Shown here: positions 8,756 through 17,166 of the stretch, one piece after another | How the letters are laid out: each line of letters begins with the position of its first letter | Numbering within the stretch: the first letter of the stretch is position 1 | From: an uncultured Collinsella sp. | GTDB lineage: Bacteria; Actinomycetota; Coriobacteriia; Coriobacteriales; Coriobacteriaceae | DNA: 64,000 bases | NCBI GenBank assembly: GCA_902490405.1 | Contig: CABUDS010000002.1 | Coordinates: 46,453 to 110,452 of the forward strand | Reading direction: 5' to 3' | Translations under genes and position numbers: made by a program | Notes under the pieces: model-generated | Databases searched by the model: none | Seen by the model: the letters and a program-made list of their open reading frames with translations, nothing else | What the model was told of the DNA's origin: nothing

Positions 8756-9155
8756 GGCGGCTCCTTTGTGCGGCTTGCGGTGCATGTGCTCCAAGGATAC
8801 CCCAGCGCTGGGTGCTCGATGCGCACGACTGGGGCCGGCGGTGTTTGAGCTGGTGGCCAGTGGCGCCTGCTGTCTTAACGAGGTGATTACGGCGTGCGTG
8901 CGGTCTCTGGATGGATGCTTCGACCGTCCAAGAAGTCGCGGGGTGTTTTGGCGGGGGCGTGCCGCCAAACAAATGGGCAAGTGTTTGGTCAGCTTTTGGT
9001 CAGTTGAGCGGCAACCTTGCCAAAAGCTTGACGGATTTGCAGCTAGACGTCGACGAATGAGCACTTTGGACGCGCCGCGGCAAAAACCGCCGGTCGTTTG
9101 CCGAAAACTTAGCGGGACCGCCAACGGCCGCCGACGCGCGTGCTATCTTCGCGCC
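8756..9155. other. 400-bp divergent intergenic region
   Basis: No gene seen. It holds two direct copies of TTTGGTCAG (8984-8992 and 8995-9003) and a segment (9011-9034) that is closely repeated upstream of cpaB at 42596-42618. These are the only structured signals I find; they probably serve the gene at 9156. Confidence 0.5.
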
Positions 9156-10259
9156 ATGGGGTACTTTATCGTTTCACATAACGCTGCGCTGGCGCTTTTG
9201 GCGCACATGCCGAACCCTCGCTTTGGGGATTCGGAACCAGAGGTCATGTCGATCGCGGGTGCCTGCGCGCTCTCGGATCAAGAAGCGCAGGAGGTTATCG
9301 ATCGCTATGACCTGGGGATCGAAACGCTGGATTTGCTGGTGCCGTCGCGCGCCGACCGTCGGCGGAGCCAGCACGTTAAGACGCACCTGTGCACCAACGA
9401 GCTCCCGGCGGGTTCGTTTATCTCGCTGGGCCACTGGATGGGCGACCTGGATGCATACGTGTGCTCTCCCGAGCTGGCGTTTTTGCAAGCTGCGCACGAT
9501 GGTGATGCGGCGGCTGCCATCTATGCCGGCTATGCCATGACATCGGACTATCGGCTGGATAACCTTGCTCCCGGTGAGGTAACAAGTAGGGATGCGGGCA
9601 TGCGCGATGGCAGGCTCACGACTAAGGAACTCATCGCGGCGTATCTTGACCGGGCGTCAAAGGTGAGAGGCGCCGCCAAGGCGAAGGCGTTGCTTCCGTA
9701 TGTGGTGGAGGGCTCGCGATCTCCAAGGGAGTCGGGGCTTTGCATGTTTATGTCGCTGCCTGCGCATTGCGGCGGGCTTGCACTGGGCGAGGCCGAGCTG
9801 AACAAGAAATACTTTATCCGCGACGGATACAACGATGGGCGCAACCGCAAACTGCGCGTGTTGGAGCGCACGCCCGACATAACGCTTACGGCGAAAGCAG
9901 AGGTGGGCCTGGATAAAGTGAAGGCCGGGCTGCTGCCCGAAGTGCTGACCGCACTGATTGATTACGACAGCGATGCCATTCACGACGGAAGCGAGAAGAT
10001 TCACAAGGATGCCGAGCGCCGCAACGAGTTGCAGTTGCTCAATGGGGTGGCGTACTTTACGGTGACGACCGACCAGGCAAGCGACTACGACAAGCTCGTT
10101 CGCCTGTGCGAACGCATCCGACGGAAGCTGCGTCGGAATAAGCGATCCATCTTTAACAGGCCCATGAGCGAGGAGCAGCGATATTTTGCCCTCAAGCGCG
10201 TCGAAACGAAGCGGTTTAAGCTTTGGCAAACGGTTATCGAGGCGCGTCAACATTGGTAG
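9156..10259 (+). CDS. AbiEi/DUF559-like hypothetical protein
   Basis: 367 aa, starting at an ATG with only a weak ribosome binding site. The N-terminal half resembles proteins that join an AbiEi-like DNA-binding region to an endonuclease-like fold: LDLLVPSRADRRRSQHV, then HLCTNELPAGSF, then SPELAFLQAA. The C-terminal third (LTALIDYDSDAIHDG, then KDAERRNELQLLNG) follows the pattern of DUF559/Vsr-type nuclease domains, but the acidic residues expected at the active site are altered. It is a distant paralogue of the gene at 35003-36076, which shares SPE[LF] and the C-terminal fold. An accessory, possibly defence-linked gene; activity unproven. Confidence 0.6.
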   Translation: MGYFIVSHNAALALLAHMPNPRFGDSEPEVMSIAGACALSDQEAQEVIDRYDLGIETLDLLVPSRADRRRSQHVKTHLCTNELPAGSFISLGHWMGDLDAYVCSPELAFLQAAHDGDAAAAIYAGYAMTSDYRLDNLAPGEVTSRDAGMRDGRLTTKELIAAYLDRASKVRGAAKAKALLPYVVEGSRSPRESGLCMFMSLPAHCGGLALGEAELNKKYFIRDGYNDGRNRKLRVLERTPDITLTAKAEVGLDKVKAGLLPEVLTALIDYDSDAIHDGSEKIHKDAERRNELQLLNGVAYFTVTTDQASDYDKLVRLCERIRRKLRRNKRSIFNRPMSEEQRYFALKRVETKRFKLWQTVIEARQHW

Positions 10260-10295
10260 GGGCGGTTACTGGGGGTGGGGCCAGGAGCCTTATTT

Positions 10296-10477
10296 TCAGG
10301 TCTAATACTTTTCCGCGAAGTGAACGACTCAAAATGGACCCCCGAAGCATCGACACTTTTGGCTGCTCATTTCCTGCGGTTTTGACGTTGGAATCCTGCA
10401 GTTTTGGCTTCAAAAAGTGTGTATGCTTCGGGGGTCCAAATAAGCTCGTTCACTTCGCGGAAAAGTATTAGACCTGA
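10296..10477. repeat. 182-bp palindromic repeat element (MITE-like)
   Basis: Outer arms 10296-10327 and 10446-10477 are a perfect 32-bp inverted repeat. Inner arms 10335-10350 with 10423-10438 and 10353-10360 with 10413-10420 are also perfect and share the same axis. The centre holds an imperfect direct repeat (TCCTGCGGTTTTG near 10372 and TCCTGCAGTTTTG near 10394). No gene lies inside. It looks like a non-autonomous palindromic element. Confidence 0.88.
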
Positions 10478-10685
10478 TCATGGGAAGGCTAACCGGATGT
10501 GGCCGCGAGGCTTGTGAAGGCCAGATTGGGACGGTCACCAAGGCTGTTTGGGTGGCTTTGGGCCTAATCGGGGTGATCGCCGGGGCTACTTGGGCGATTT
10601 TAGGCGCGGTTGGGATGGTTATTGGAGCTGTTGAGGTGGCTTTGGGTGCCGCGGCGCTCTTTTGGCTTGGCAGCGTAAAACAAAA

Positions 10686-10712
10686 CAGCTCAGAGACGAA
10701 GCCTCTGAGCTG
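10686..10712 (-). terminator. Terminator of tRNA-Val
   Basis: A 10-bp stem (10686-10695 with 10703-10712) and, on the minus strand, a TTTTGTTTT tract directly after it. It lies just past the 3' end of the tRNA. Confidence 0.85.
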
Positions 10713-10720
10713 CGAACATT

Positions 10721-10795
10721 TGGTGGGCGTTAGAAGATTTGAACTTCTGACCTCTTCCGTGTCAGGGAAGCGCTCTCCCCCTGAGCTAAACGCCC
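10721..10795 (-). tRNA. tRNA-Val (GAC)
   Basis: A full cloverleaf on the minus strand: acceptor GGGCGTT pairs with AACGCCC, the anticodon loop is CTGACAC giving anticodon GAC (genomic 10761-10763), the T arm contains GTTCAAATC, and CCA is encoded. It lies at the right edge of the accessory stretch that separates the two groups of SipW substrates. Confidence 0.95.
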
Positions 10796-10824
10796 GATCA
10801 AGGGTGCGCGAGTGCGCAGGGAAT

Positions 10825-10853
10825 AATATAACGGAGCTCCCACCCAGTGGCAA
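10825..10853 (-). promoter_or_regulatory. Promoter of tRNA-Val
   Basis: On the minus strand TTGCCA (-35, 10848-10853) and TATATT (-10, 10825-10830) are separated by 17 bp, about 30 bp before the tRNA. Confidence 0.75.
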
Positions 10854-11025
10854 GAACTATTTTAAAAAACTGGTGAATTGTGGCCCCATCGGAGCCTGCC
10901 GCAGCGCGAACAGCACGCGAAAAGTCGCGTTTGTACCCCCGATGAACTGCACGTTCGCGTAAAATGTTCCCATTATGGGCAAATGGTGTCCAGGTAGTTT
11001 ACGATGCGGCATCTGGGGGAGGGAC

Positions 11026-11910
11026 ATGTCGGACGCGCGCTCGCTGCGAAAACAGTTCAATCGCATGCTCGCCACGTTGCTGGTGGCGCTTGCTGCTGCC
11101 GGAGCCGTAACGTATGCTTGGTACATCTACAACGCCAACCGCCACATCACCGACGTCAAGATGGCCGCGGGCACGGGCGTGACCTTCCTTATCTCCAACG
11201 AGTACGACGGCGAATACAAAACCAACGCCGGCCTGAGCTTTACGGGTCTGCTCGATCCCGTCTCGACCGACAACGTGCTCAACGGCTTTCAAAAGGTAAC
11301 GGGCTTTACCGGTGGAACCACCCAGGACTCGCTCTTTGCCAACATGTTTGGTGCCGCCGAGCATTCCGACTACTACAAGACTTCCCTGTACCTGGCTACC
11401 AACTCGGCCGCGACCGACGTGTACCTGTCGGGTATCGACTTTACCGAGCAGGATCCGGCAAACCCCATCTCCACCGCCCTGCGCGTGGGACTGGTTACCT
11501 ATGCGTCAGGGCAGGGCGATACCGTGACGGGCCAGTACGTCTTTGAGGTCTCGGGCGAGCACAATCCCCAGGCGCGCTACAACACGCTCGACGGCAAGGA
11601 TGCCGGCGAGAGCGAGCAGAACCACCTGGTGCTCGACAGCACCCGCTCCGATGGAACAACGGTTCATTTTGACCAGCTGACTAGTGCAAACTTCTGTGAC
11701 TACAACGAAGACACCGGCATCGTGAGCCTCAAGGAGGCCACGACCAAGATCTGCAGCCTGCCCGCCGCTGCCGAGGGCGCCAACCGCAGCACGCCCGTGC
11801 GCGTGGATGTGTACGTGTGGCTGGAAGGCTGCGACCCCGACTGCACCAACAACCTGGCCGCCACCAGCCTGCAATCTCTGGCGCTGCGCTTTGCCGGCAA
11901 GCGTTCGTAA
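11026..11910 (+). CDS. SipW-dependent TasA-like surface protein
   Basis: 294 aa; the ATG has GGGGGAGGGA just upstream. The signal peptide has a basic start (SLRKQFNRM), a hydrophobic core and the SipW motif VTYAWYIYNANR. The C-terminus carries VYVWLEGCDPDC, the strongest form of the family motif, followed by a final beta strand (SLQSLALRF). It is the first of four adjacent substrate genes that lead into the signal peptidase operon. Spacing to the next gene is 11 bp. Confidence 0.83.
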   Translation: MSDARSLRKQFNRMLATLLVALAAAGAVTYAWYIYNANRHITDVKMAAGTGVTFLISNEYDGEYKTNAGLSFTGLLDPVSTDNVLNGFQKVTGFTGGTTQDSLFANMFGAAEHSDYYKTSLYLATNSAATDVYLSGIDFTEQDPANPISTALRVGLVTYASGQGDTVTGQYVFEVSGEHNPQARYNTLDGKDAGESEQNHLVLDSTRSDGTTVHFDQLTSANFCDYNEDTGIVSLKEATTKICSLPAAAEGANRSTPVRVDVYVWLEGCDPDCTNNLAATSLQSLALRFAGKRS

Positions 11911-11921
11911 GGGGGCTGGAC

Positions 11922-12758
11922 ATGAGTGCATCGAACATCAAAGACATCCTGGGTTCGCGCCGTCGCATGGTTGCCGCGGCCGCATGGATGTTGGTGCTGG
12001 TAACCGCCTTGAGCGCCGCCACCTACGCCTGGTTTAGCAACTCGCGCTTCACCAACGTGACGCCCGTGGTGCACACGGTAAGCGACGAGGGCTCCGACCT
12101 GCAGATTGGCCTTTCGGCCAACGGGCCCTGGGACACGACGGCAACGCTTGCCGCCGCCGACAAGACACTCTATCCCATCTCGACGTCAGACCTTTCCCGC
12201 TTTTGGCGCGGCACGTTCCAAAACGCCGCGGGTATCACGACCGACTACGCCGACTGCACCGCGCAGCTGGATGACTACGCCCTTTCGGGCGCGCTGTACC
12301 TTAAGGGCAGCGACAGTGCGCTCAACGTGTACCTGTACCAGGGCCAGATGGGCATGACGGGCGACCCGCAGCTGCTGGCCGCACTGCGCCTGGGCTTGGT
12401 GATCACGACTGCGTCGGGCACGCAAACGCATATCTTTACCTGTGACGACTTGGGCAATACCGCAGGTGCCACCAACAGGCGCACCACGGCGCAGGACGGC
12501 GCGGTCGTAGCGGGTGCCGCCTCGGGCTGGAGCTACACCGCCGACCCGGCCCGCGCTATTAGCTCTTACAGCATGGATGGCACCGGTGACACGCCCACGC
12601 CGCGCGCGGGCGCCACGCCCATCTGCACGCTGGCCGCCAACGAGGTGGCAAGCGTTCGCTACGTTGTATACATGGAAGGCTGCGACGCCAATTGCATCGA
12701 CGAGGCCCAGGCCCGCGATGTGGTGCTGCAGCTTGCCTTTGCTGCGGCCAAGGCGTAA
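11922..12758 (+). CDS. SipW-dependent TasA-like surface protein
   Basis: 278 aa. The ATG is preceded by GGGGGCTGG. The signal region (MSASNIKDILGSRRRM, then a hydrophobic core) ends with the SipW motif ATYAWFSNSRF. C-terminal motif YVVYMEGCDANC. The mature part is Thr/Ala/Asp-rich, with few lysines. Second gene of the substrate block, 13 bp before the next start; a longer frame over the previous gene is rejected because it would bury the signal peptide. Confidence 0.83.
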   Translation: MSASNIKDILGSRRRMVAAAAWMLVLVTALSAATYAWFSNSRFTNVTPVVHTVSDEGSDLQIGLSANGPWDTTATLAAADKTLYPISTSDLSRFWRGTFQNAAGITTDYADCTAQLDDYALSGALYLKGSDSALNVYLYQGQMGMTGDPQLLAALRLGLVITTASGTQTHIFTCDDLGNTAGATNRRTTAQDGAVVAGAASGWSYTADPARAISSYSMDGTGDTPTPRAGATPICTLAANEVASVRYVVYMEGCDANCIDEAQARDVVLQLAFAAAKA

Positions 12759-12771
12759 GGGGGCGAGCGAC

Positions 12772-13758
12772 GTGAAAGATCAGAAGCGCATGCCAGCAGA
12801 TAGCTGCGAGGCCAAAACCCAGAGCGAGAGCCCCGCGGTTCCCTCCAGCGTAGCCGCCGAGTGCCAGGTCCTCGAGGGCGCCGCCGCCCGCCGCCACGCT
12901 CGCCACGCGCGTGCCTACATCGCGCTCGTTATGGTGGCGCTCGCCGCCACCTTGGGCGCCGCGACCTACGCCTGGTTTACCAACAACATGAAGGTCAACA
13001 CCAATTCGGTGAGCGTGCACAGCGACACGTCCAAGCTGGTGCTGGAGCTGGGCGACGCCGATCGCGGCGGCTGGTCGCAGCAGGGCGATGTTTCCCTGAC
13101 TTCCAATGCGACTGGCGCCGTGACGCTCTATCCGGTCTCGACCTTCGATCTCAACGGCTTTGCTGCCTGCGCGCAAAACAACTCCGCCGGCGATGCCACG
13201 GTGTTTGAGCAGGCAAAAGACAACGGTTCCGCGTTCTACCACGGCTGGATCAATCTGCGCCCCACCATTACCGGAACGGGCGCCAGCAAAGTAAAGGGTA
13301 AGGTCAGCTTGTATCTGGCCGAATCGCTGGTCCCGCAGGGCGCCGATGCCGAGCTGCTGCGCGCGGCCCGCGTGGGCATAAAGATCTCGAGCGGCAACCA
13401 GGTTCTTGCCACCAACATCTTTGAACTCGACGGCTCCGATAGTGGTCACCGCGCCGAGCACCCGGCGACTGCCCCTGCAGGCCTGGCGGGCTACACCGAG
13501 GGCATGCTCCTGGGCTGGCAAAACGGTCAGCTCACCTGCGGCGCCAACGTGACGCAGGACCCGGCCACCTTTACGCTGGACACGAGCGAGACGGCCGCGC
13601 GTCCGCAAAACACGCTTGCCACGCTGGGGCTTGACCAGACCTATCGTCTGGATATCTATTACTACATCGAGGGCACCGATCCCGATAGCGCCGACTATCT
13701 CTATCAAGATCCGGGCACCTTGCACCTGTCGCTCTTTGCGACCTTGGACGGTGAGTAG
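12772..13758 (+). CDS. SipW-dependent TasA-like surface protein with long cytoplasmic leader
   Basis: 328 aa. The GTG start has a GGGGG stretch eight bases upstream. Unlike its paralogues it has about 45 hydrophilic residues before the hydrophobic core, which then ends in the SipW motif ATYAWFTNNMKV. The long n-region could be a docking segment for the secretion machinery. C-terminal motif DIYYYIEGTDPDS, with serine in place of the usual cysteine. It ends three bases before the next gene. Confidence 0.8.
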   Translation: MKDQKRMPADSCEAKTQSESPAVPSSVAAECQVLEGAAARRHARHARAYIALVMVALAATLGAATYAWFTNNMKVNTNSVSVHSDTSKLVLELGDADRGGWSQQGDVSLTSNATGAVTLYPVSTFDLNGFAACAQNNSAGDATVFEQAKDNGSAFYHGWINLRPTITGTGASKVKGKVSLYLAESLVPQGADAELLRAARVGIKISSGNQVLATNIFELDGSDSGHRAEHPATAPAGLAGYTEGMLLGWQNGQLTCGANVTQDPATFTLDTSETAARPQNTLATLGLDQTYRLDIYYYIEGTDPDSADYLYQDPGTLHLSLFATLDGE

Positions 13759-13760
13759 CA

Positions 13761-14558
13761 ATGGCACACGTCGCGCCCGACAACCGCCGCCCGACCACCG
13801 GCGCTCCGGTTGCCGCGCCCACCGATATCGACCTGCGCCGCAAGCTCACCACCACCGTGGTGCTGGTGCTGTTTGCGCTGGTGGCGATAGCCATGGCAAC
13901 GTTCGCCTGGTTCTCCATCGCCGATAGCGCCAAGACCCGCATGCTCATGATCGACGCCAATGCCGACGGCTCGCTGCGCTTTGACCTGGACGAGCGTGCC
14001 ACGTTCGACGAATACGTGCACAGCCTGGGCTTCGATCAGATCTCGGAGCGCATCGCCAGCGAAAAGGGCGTGGACATCGATGCGTCCAAGCTCAAGCCCG
14101 TCACCACGAGCGACTATCAGACCTTTACCTTCGAGGACGGCTCCACCGCCGATCCCGCCACCGGCGCCTACCTGGAGTTTACGCTGCACTTTATGAGCAG
14201 TACGGACCTGCGCGTTCGCCTGACCGGGCAGGACGGCGACGGTGGCGCGTCCGGCACGCGATTTAGCTCCGACACGCAGGGCATGGCCAGCGCCATGCGC
14301 ATGAGCTTTACCGCCGACGGCCACACCTGGGTCTACAACCCCAACGGAGGCGGAGGCTCGTCCGGTTCGGCCACCGTCTTTGGGCTCGACTCGGGAGTAG
14401 CGAACGCGGCCAGCGACATGTTCGACCTAATAAAAGATACGGACAAGCCGGTAACCGTTCGCATATGGCTCGAGGGAACGGACCCAAATTGCACTAATAT
14501 GCTAAAGGGAGCTAACTATTCGGTTTCGATGCGCTTTGAGGGCATCGAGGAACAGTAG
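13761..14558 (+). CDS. SipW-dependent TasA-like surface protein
   Basis: 265 aa. A proline-rich n-region (about 28 residues) precedes the hydrophobic core and SipW motif ATFAWFSIADSA. The C-terminal motif VRIWLEGTDPNC is followed by the usual last strand (YSVSMRFEG). A Gly/Ser-rich loop lies near residue 195. Two-base spacing from the previous gene shows one transcript; the signal peptidase gene starts 60 bp later. Confidence 0.82.
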   Translation: MAHVAPDNRRPTTGAPVAAPTDIDLRRKLTTTVVLVLFALVAIAMATFAWFSIADSAKTRMLMIDANADGSLRFDLDERATFDEYVHSLGFDQISERIASEKGVDIDASKLKPVTTSDYQTFTFEDGSTADPATGAYLEFTLHFMSSTDLRVRLTGQDGDGGASGTRFSSDTQGMASAMRMSFTADGHTWVYNPNGGGGSSGSATVFGLDSGVANAASDMFDLIKDTDKPVTVRIWLEGTDPNCTNMLKGANYSVSMRFEGIEEQ

Positions 14559-14618
14559 ATATGCACGGCGGCCATCGGGCCGCGCACGACCTAGTCAGAC
14601 ACGGTAGTAAGGGACATC

Positions 14619-15368
14619 ATGCAATCTGTTAAAAAGGCCGCATCCATCGCACTGAGCGTCGTCATGTGGATCATCATCCTGGTGGCGGCCCTGTACGCGT
14701 TTACCACGCTCGCCACGCGCGAGGACGGCAGCGTCTCGGACATCGCCGGCTTCACCCCGCTCGCCGTACAGTCCGACTCCATGGCGCCCACGTTTAACAA
14801 GGGCGACCTCATCGTCATCAAAAAGTGCGACACCTCCAAGCTCGAGGTGGGCGACATCGTGACGTTCCACACCATTATCGACAACGAGTACGCGCTCAAC
14901 ACGCACCGCATCGCCGCCATCGACGAGGTCAACGGCATGCGCAGCTTTACCACCAAGGGCGATAACAACGACGTGGCCGATTCGCACATCATCAGCGACG
15001 GCGACATCGTGGGCAAGTACGTGTTCGCGCTGCCGCAGATGGGCAAGGTCATGGACTTCCTGTCCAGCTCCATGGGCTTCCTCATTGTGATTGTGCTGCC
15101 CATGCTGTTGTTCTTTATCTACCAGGTGTATCACCTCATCGTGGTGGGCATGAACCTTAAGCGCGCTATGGCCGAGGAGGACCGCCTGGCCGCCGCGGCT
15201 GCCATCGTGGACGCCGAGGGCAAGGGTGACACCGCCGCCGTCACCGCCGATAACGCCGCCGAGCAGCTCGCCCAGGCCGAGGCCAAGCTCGAGGAAGCCC
15301 GTCGTTTAAAGGCCGAGGCCGAGGCGGCGATGAGCGCGACCAAGCAGGAGGATACCGACGGTGAGTGA
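14619..15368 (+). CDS. SipW-like ER-type signal peptidase I with coiled-coil tail
   Basis: 249 aa, family S26B. It cleaves SipW-type signal peptides after membrane translocation. A first membrane segment (about residues 10-31) is followed by the catalytic serine Ser54 in QSDSMAPTF and the ER-type catalytic histidine His96 in ALNTHRI; the bacterial-type lysine is absent, as in SipW. A second membrane segment lies at about 148-175. The last 70 residues are a charged Ala/Glu-rich coiled coil in the cytoplasm, which ordinary SipW (about 190 aa) lacks. Its stop overlaps the AAA ATPase start by eight bases, so the two are translationally coupled. Substrates are most likely the four genes upstream and those at 0-3.5 kb. 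Confidence 0.9.
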   Translation: MQSVKKAASIALSVVMWIIILVAALYAFTTLATREDGSVSDIAGFTPLAVQSDSMAPTFNKGDLIVIKKCDTSKLEVGDIVTFHTIIDNEYALNTHRIAAIDEVNGMRSFTTKGDNNDVADSHIISDGDIVGKYVFALPQMGKVMDFLSSSMGFLIVIVLPMLLFFIYQVYHLIVVGMNLKRAMAEEDRLAAAAAIVDAEGKGDTAAVTADNAAEQLAQAEAKLEEARRLKAEAEAAMSATKQEDTDGE

Positions 15369-17097
15369 GTTTCTGGGATTTGCCTGGGAGCTGCTGGCAA
15401 AGGTTGTCTACAACGTCGTTGCCGTTGTGAGCTCCATCCTTAACCTGCTGGTGTTTGGCTGGGTTGAGTACTTCAACATCTTTATGACCTACTTCACCAC
15501 GTTTGACCTGGTGGGCAAGATCGGCGCGGTCATCCTGTTTGCCATGCTCATCGCGGTCCCCGTGCTGATCGTGGCCATCCTGGTCCACCGCTACCGCATC
15601 AACCGCCGCCTGCATCGCGACGACACGTCCAACAAAGCGCTCTATCGCGAGATCGGCCGCCTGAACAAGCAGGTGCTCGACCTGATGGACGAGAAGAACA
15701 AGCTGCTGGCGCTCAAGGTCAATGCCATGGGCGGTACCAAGCAGATTCCGTACGTGGGCGCCTCGGCCCTGGCCGACGACCACCTGCCGACGGTGGGCAA
15801 CGTGGTGGGCGCCGCTGCGGGCGCCGGTGCGCCTGCGGGCGAGGGCGCCGCGGCGGGCGCCGGTGCGCCTGCGGGCGAGGGCGCCGCGGCGACGGCCGTC
15901 ATGTCGGGCAACGCGTCGCTCGCGCTCGATGGCGAGGGTGTCAAGGATGCCGCAGCCGCCATGGCCAAGGCCACCGTCGAGGCCAAGACCCTTGCCGAGG
16001 AAAAAGAGATCGCCCAGGCCAACCGCTTTCCCAAGCTGTCCCTCGTGGACCTTAAGTACCGCGACTGGGAATCGCCGGTCTACGACGATGCCATCTCGCT
16101 GGAGGACTTTGTCGACAGCTTCCGCGCGTTTGCATGCAGCCAGATGAAGCTCTACTACACGCCCGAGATCATCCGCCGCTTTGTGGCCGGCATGGCCGCC
16201 TCCAAGCTGCTGATCCTGGAGGGCATCTCGGGTACCGGTAAGACGTCGCTGCCCTACAGCTTTAGCCGTTACCTGGACAACCCCGCGACCATCGTGTCGG
16301 TGCAGCCGAGCTTCCGCGATCGCACCGAGGTACTGGGCTACTTTAACGAGTTTTCCAAGCGCTTTAACGAGACCGAGTTCCTGCGCGCCGTGTACGAGGC
16401 AGGCCTTCGCCAGGACCCGTCCATGATCGTGCTCGACGAGATGAACCTCGCCCGCGTGGAGTACTACTTTGCCGAGATCCTGTCGGTGCTCGAGATGCCC
16501 AGCCACGACGAGTGGGTGCTCGACTTGGTGCCCACCCAGTGGGCCGCCGACCCCAAGGCCCTGCACGACGGCAAGCTCACCATTCCCGACAGCTTGTGGT
16601 TTATCGGCACCGCCAACAACGACGACTCCACCTTTACCATCACGGACAAGGTGTACGACCGTGCGATCCCCATCGAGCTCAACGAGCGCGCCGACGCGTT
16701 TGAATGCGAGCCGCACGAGCGCGTGCACGTGACGGCCGACCACCTGCAGTATCTGTTCCAAAAGGCCAAGGTCGAGTACGTAATCGACGAGGAACTGCTC
16801 CAGAAGATGCACAAGCTGGACCAGTACCTGCAGACCCGCTTTAAGCTGGCCTTTGGCAACCGTATCATCAAGCAGATGTACGACTTTATCCCCGTGTACG
16901 TGGCGTGCGGCGGCACCGAGCTGGGCGGCATGGACTACATCATCGCCCGCAAGGTGCTCAAGAAGTTTGAGTCCATGAACGTGAGCTTTGTGCGCGACGA
17001 GATGAAGGGCCTGATCGAGTACATCGAGAAGACCTTTGGCGAGGGCGGCCTGCCCGATTCCGTCATGTACCTGCAGCGGATCCAGAACTTCTACTAA
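15361..17097 (+). CDS. Membrane-anchored McrB-like AAA+ ATPase
   Basis: 578 aa from a GTG that overlaps the signal peptidase gene. Two hydrophobic segments (about residues 5-33 and 53-78) anchor it; a short coiled coil (about 90-120) and an Ala/Gly/Pro linker follow, including an exact 12-residue repeat encoded by two 36-bp tandem units (15811-15846, 15847-15882). The C-terminal half is an AAA_5/McrB-type module: Walker A GISGTGKTSL (about 288-297), Walker B MIVLDEMNLAR (about 355-365) and sensor FIGTANNDDS (about 417-426). McrB proteins are normally soluble and drive a McrC nuclease; here the membrane anchors and neighbours point to a role at the envelope. The partner is the next gene. Confidence 0.85.
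   Translation: MSEFLGFAWELLAKVVYNVVAVVSSILNLLVFGWVEYFNIFMTYFTTFDLVGKIGAVILFAMLIAVPVLIVAILVHRYRINRRLHRDDTSNKALYREIGRLNKQVLDLMDEKNKLLALKVNAMGGTKQIPYVGASALADDHLPTVGNVVGAAAGAGAPAGEGAAAGAGAPAGEGAAATAVMSGNASLALDGEGVKDAAAAMAKATVEAKTLAEEKEIAQANRFPKLSLVDLKYRDWESPVYDDAISLEDFVDSFRAFACSQMKLYYTPEIIRRFVAGMAASKLLILEGISGTGKTSLPYSFSRYLDNPATIVSVQPSFRDRTEVLGYFNEFSKRFNETEFLRAVYEAGLRQDPSMIVLDEMNLARVEYYFAEILSVLEMPSHDEWVLDLVPTQWAADPKALHDGKLTIPDSLWFIGTANNDDSTFTITDKVYDRAIPIELNERADAFECEPHERVHVTADHLQYLFQKAKVEYVIDEELLQKMHKLDQYLQTRFKLAFGNRIIKQMYDFIPVYVACGGTELGGMDYIIARKVLKKFESMNVSFVRDEMKGLIEYIEKTFGEGGLPDSVMYLQRIQNFY
15811..15882 (+). repeat. Two 36-bp in-frame tandem repeats in the AAA ATPase gene
   Basis: Units 15811-15846 and 15847-15882 differ at one base. 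They encode AAAGAGAPAGEG twice in the linker between membrane anchor and ATPase domain, so copy-number change would alter linker length without breaking the frame. Confidence 0.85.
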
Positions 17098-17166
17098 TGG
17101 CGTAAGTGCGGGGCGGCGTGATGTCGCCCCGTCCCTTTCCGATCGATCCAACCTATGGAGTAACCC

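Noticed and set aside
10480..10962. Open frame of 160 codons with a strongly hydrophobic first half
   Set aside because: No ribosome binding site, it begins at the edge of the palindrome and runs antisense through tRNA-Val and its promoter; the hydrophobic look comes from a G/T-rich stretch.
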